Shown in pieces: positions 63,362 through 64,000 of a DNA stretch of 64,000 nucleotides (the stretch's first letter is position 1; each line of letters begins with the position of its first letter). The notes under the pieces were generated by a model that saw nothing but the letters and a program-made list of their open reading frames with translations, searched no databases and had not been told where the DNA came from. Made by a program: the position numbers and the translations under genes. Source of the DNA: Paraburkholderia phytofirmans PsJN (GTDB lineage: Bacteria; Pseudomonadota; Gammaproteobacteria; Burkholderiales; Burkholderiaceae); NCBI RefSeq assembly GCF_000020125.1, contig NC_010676.1:1860001-1924000 (forward strand). Reading direction: 5' to 3'.

Positions 63362-63893
63362 TCTTGCCGCCCCATTTTGCTCAGGTACTCGCAGGCCGCA
63401 AGACACGCCCTCGCCATCGAGGTGTGGCGTCGGCAAGTTGCGGCGACGACATTCCTCAGGGTTTGTCGGCAACGCCCATCCCTGCGCCCGGTTGTTCCAA
63501 TAGATGTTATCGGGCCGACAGACGTTAACAATGGTTCGACTTGCCAATAGAATCAAATCAAAGACCGGCCGCGTGGTCACCCTCGTCCATGCGCCTCGAT
63601 GCCTGCGATTTTCAGCGCGTGTGGACTACCTTGAAAAAGGCGTCACGGTTAACACAGCGGCATTCTTTATAAGAAATGCAATGAATTTATTCAACCGTCG
63701 CTATATACGAGCAAACCTATCGACACTGTTATTAACCCGGATGCGAGGTTATTTTTCATCTTGCGCATGTGTTTGGATTAACTAAACTGAATCGCAGAAG
63801 CAGCCATGTCGTAAGCCGCAAAGCGGCGCAATCCTAAAGCTACCCAGGCTATCCCGTCCCTAGCAGGACTACGCTCGTTCATTGGAGGTTCAT
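63362..63893. other. AT-rich intergenic region upstream of a molybdoenzyme gene
   Basis: A 532-bp stretch with AT-rich sequence at about 63590-63790 that should hold the promoter of the oxidoreductase gene. A 93-codon frame here has no ribosome binding site and no recognisable content. Confidence 0.5.
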
Positions 63894-64000
63894 GTGGCCA
63901 AGCTACGCGACGTGCCAGGCATCAGGCCGTACGAAGGTCCCGCCGGCGGCTGGGGCGCACTCAAGGCGACCGCTCAGGCGATTCACGATCAAATGGAGAG
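63894..64000 (+). CDS. molybdopterin oxidoreductase, FdhF/YdeP type (partial)
   Basis: Only the first 35 codons are inside the window. They read KLRDVPGIRPYEGPAGGWGA, then LKATAQAIHDQM, the N-terminus of the formate-dehydrogenase-like alpha subunit family that includes E. coli YdeP. The GTG start has GGAGG five bases upstream. The enzyme would use a molybdopterin guanine dinucleotide cofactor, consistent with the nearby molbindin. Confidence 0.8.
   Translation, partial: MAKLRDVPGIRPYEGPAGGWGALKATAQAIHDQME

Noticed and set aside
62761..63531. 256-codon minus-strand frame at the molybdenum module
   Set aside because: It is antisense to the molbindin and has no family features or ribosome binding site.
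63504..63785. 93-codon frame before the molybdoenzyme gene
   Set aside because: Composition is random, no ribosome binding site precedes it, and the sequence is AT-rich promoter-like DNA.

Overview
The window looks like chromosome from a Burkholderiales bacterium, most likely Paraburkholderia or close Burkholderia. The evidence is high G+C, dense typical betaproteobacterial gene families (Opc-type porin, NasT/NasS, second IF-1, HX4E PlsC, STY0301 and DUF1488 proteins) and many GTG/TTG starts preceded by strong purine-rich ribosome binding sites. All calls come from reading the sequence and protein family knowledge; no database search was run.

Layout. 0-9 kb: a perfect 16-copy octanucleotide array upstream of yaiI, a purine permease, cytochrome b561, a sigma-54 activator of the AcoR type with a ferredoxin, small membrane and DUF proteins, a YheO/DauR-like regulator and a second IF-1. 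9-16.5 kb: zinc alcohol dehydrogenase plus GntR regulator, YciH/SUI1, a diguanylate cyclase, mmsA, and a CynX-like permease behind a double palindromic operator. 16.5-24.3 kb: nasT-nasS behind a textbook sigma-54 promoter, then a ferric-type ABC transporter and a porin. 24.5-36.3 kb: a complete-looking L-rhamnose uptake and non-phosphorylating catabolic cluster (ABC transporter, mutarotase, lactonase, dehydrogenase, dehydratase, MFS, KDR dehydrogenase) in two leftward units around a divergent LysR regulator. The last hydrolase of the pathway is not in the window.

36.8-47.2 kb: mixed accessory genes, including a trans-3-hydroxy-L-proline dehydratase (Cys/Thr pair) next to an orphan periplasmic binding protein, PlsC, LprI-like, MFS, an H-NS-family protein in an AT-richer stretch, ArsC and ChaC. 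47.2-54 kb: DnaJ-domain protein, FMN reductase, a diiron ferritin-like protein coupled to an amidase, CDP-diacylglycerol pyrophosphatase and a desaturase. 54-58 kb: LysR, CMD-family and cupin genes, DyP peroxidase and histidine phosphatase. 58-61.2 kb: a stress operon of a small acidic 'FPASDP' protein, Hsp20 and a second Lon. 61.2-64 kb: a lower-G+C, gene-poor stretch with a decayed DUF1269 fragment and terminators without genes. It is followed by a molybdenum module: a two-domain molbindin, a 47-residue membrane protein and the start of a molybdopterin oxidoreductase cut by the window end.

No rRNA, intact tRNA, CRISPR array, prophage, IS element or classical defence island was recognised. 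The most unusual signals are the octamer array, the minus-strand and plus-strand terminators lacking upstream genes (candidate small RNAs), the paired palindromes before the CynX-like gene, and the molbindin/small-membrane-protein/oxidoreductase module.
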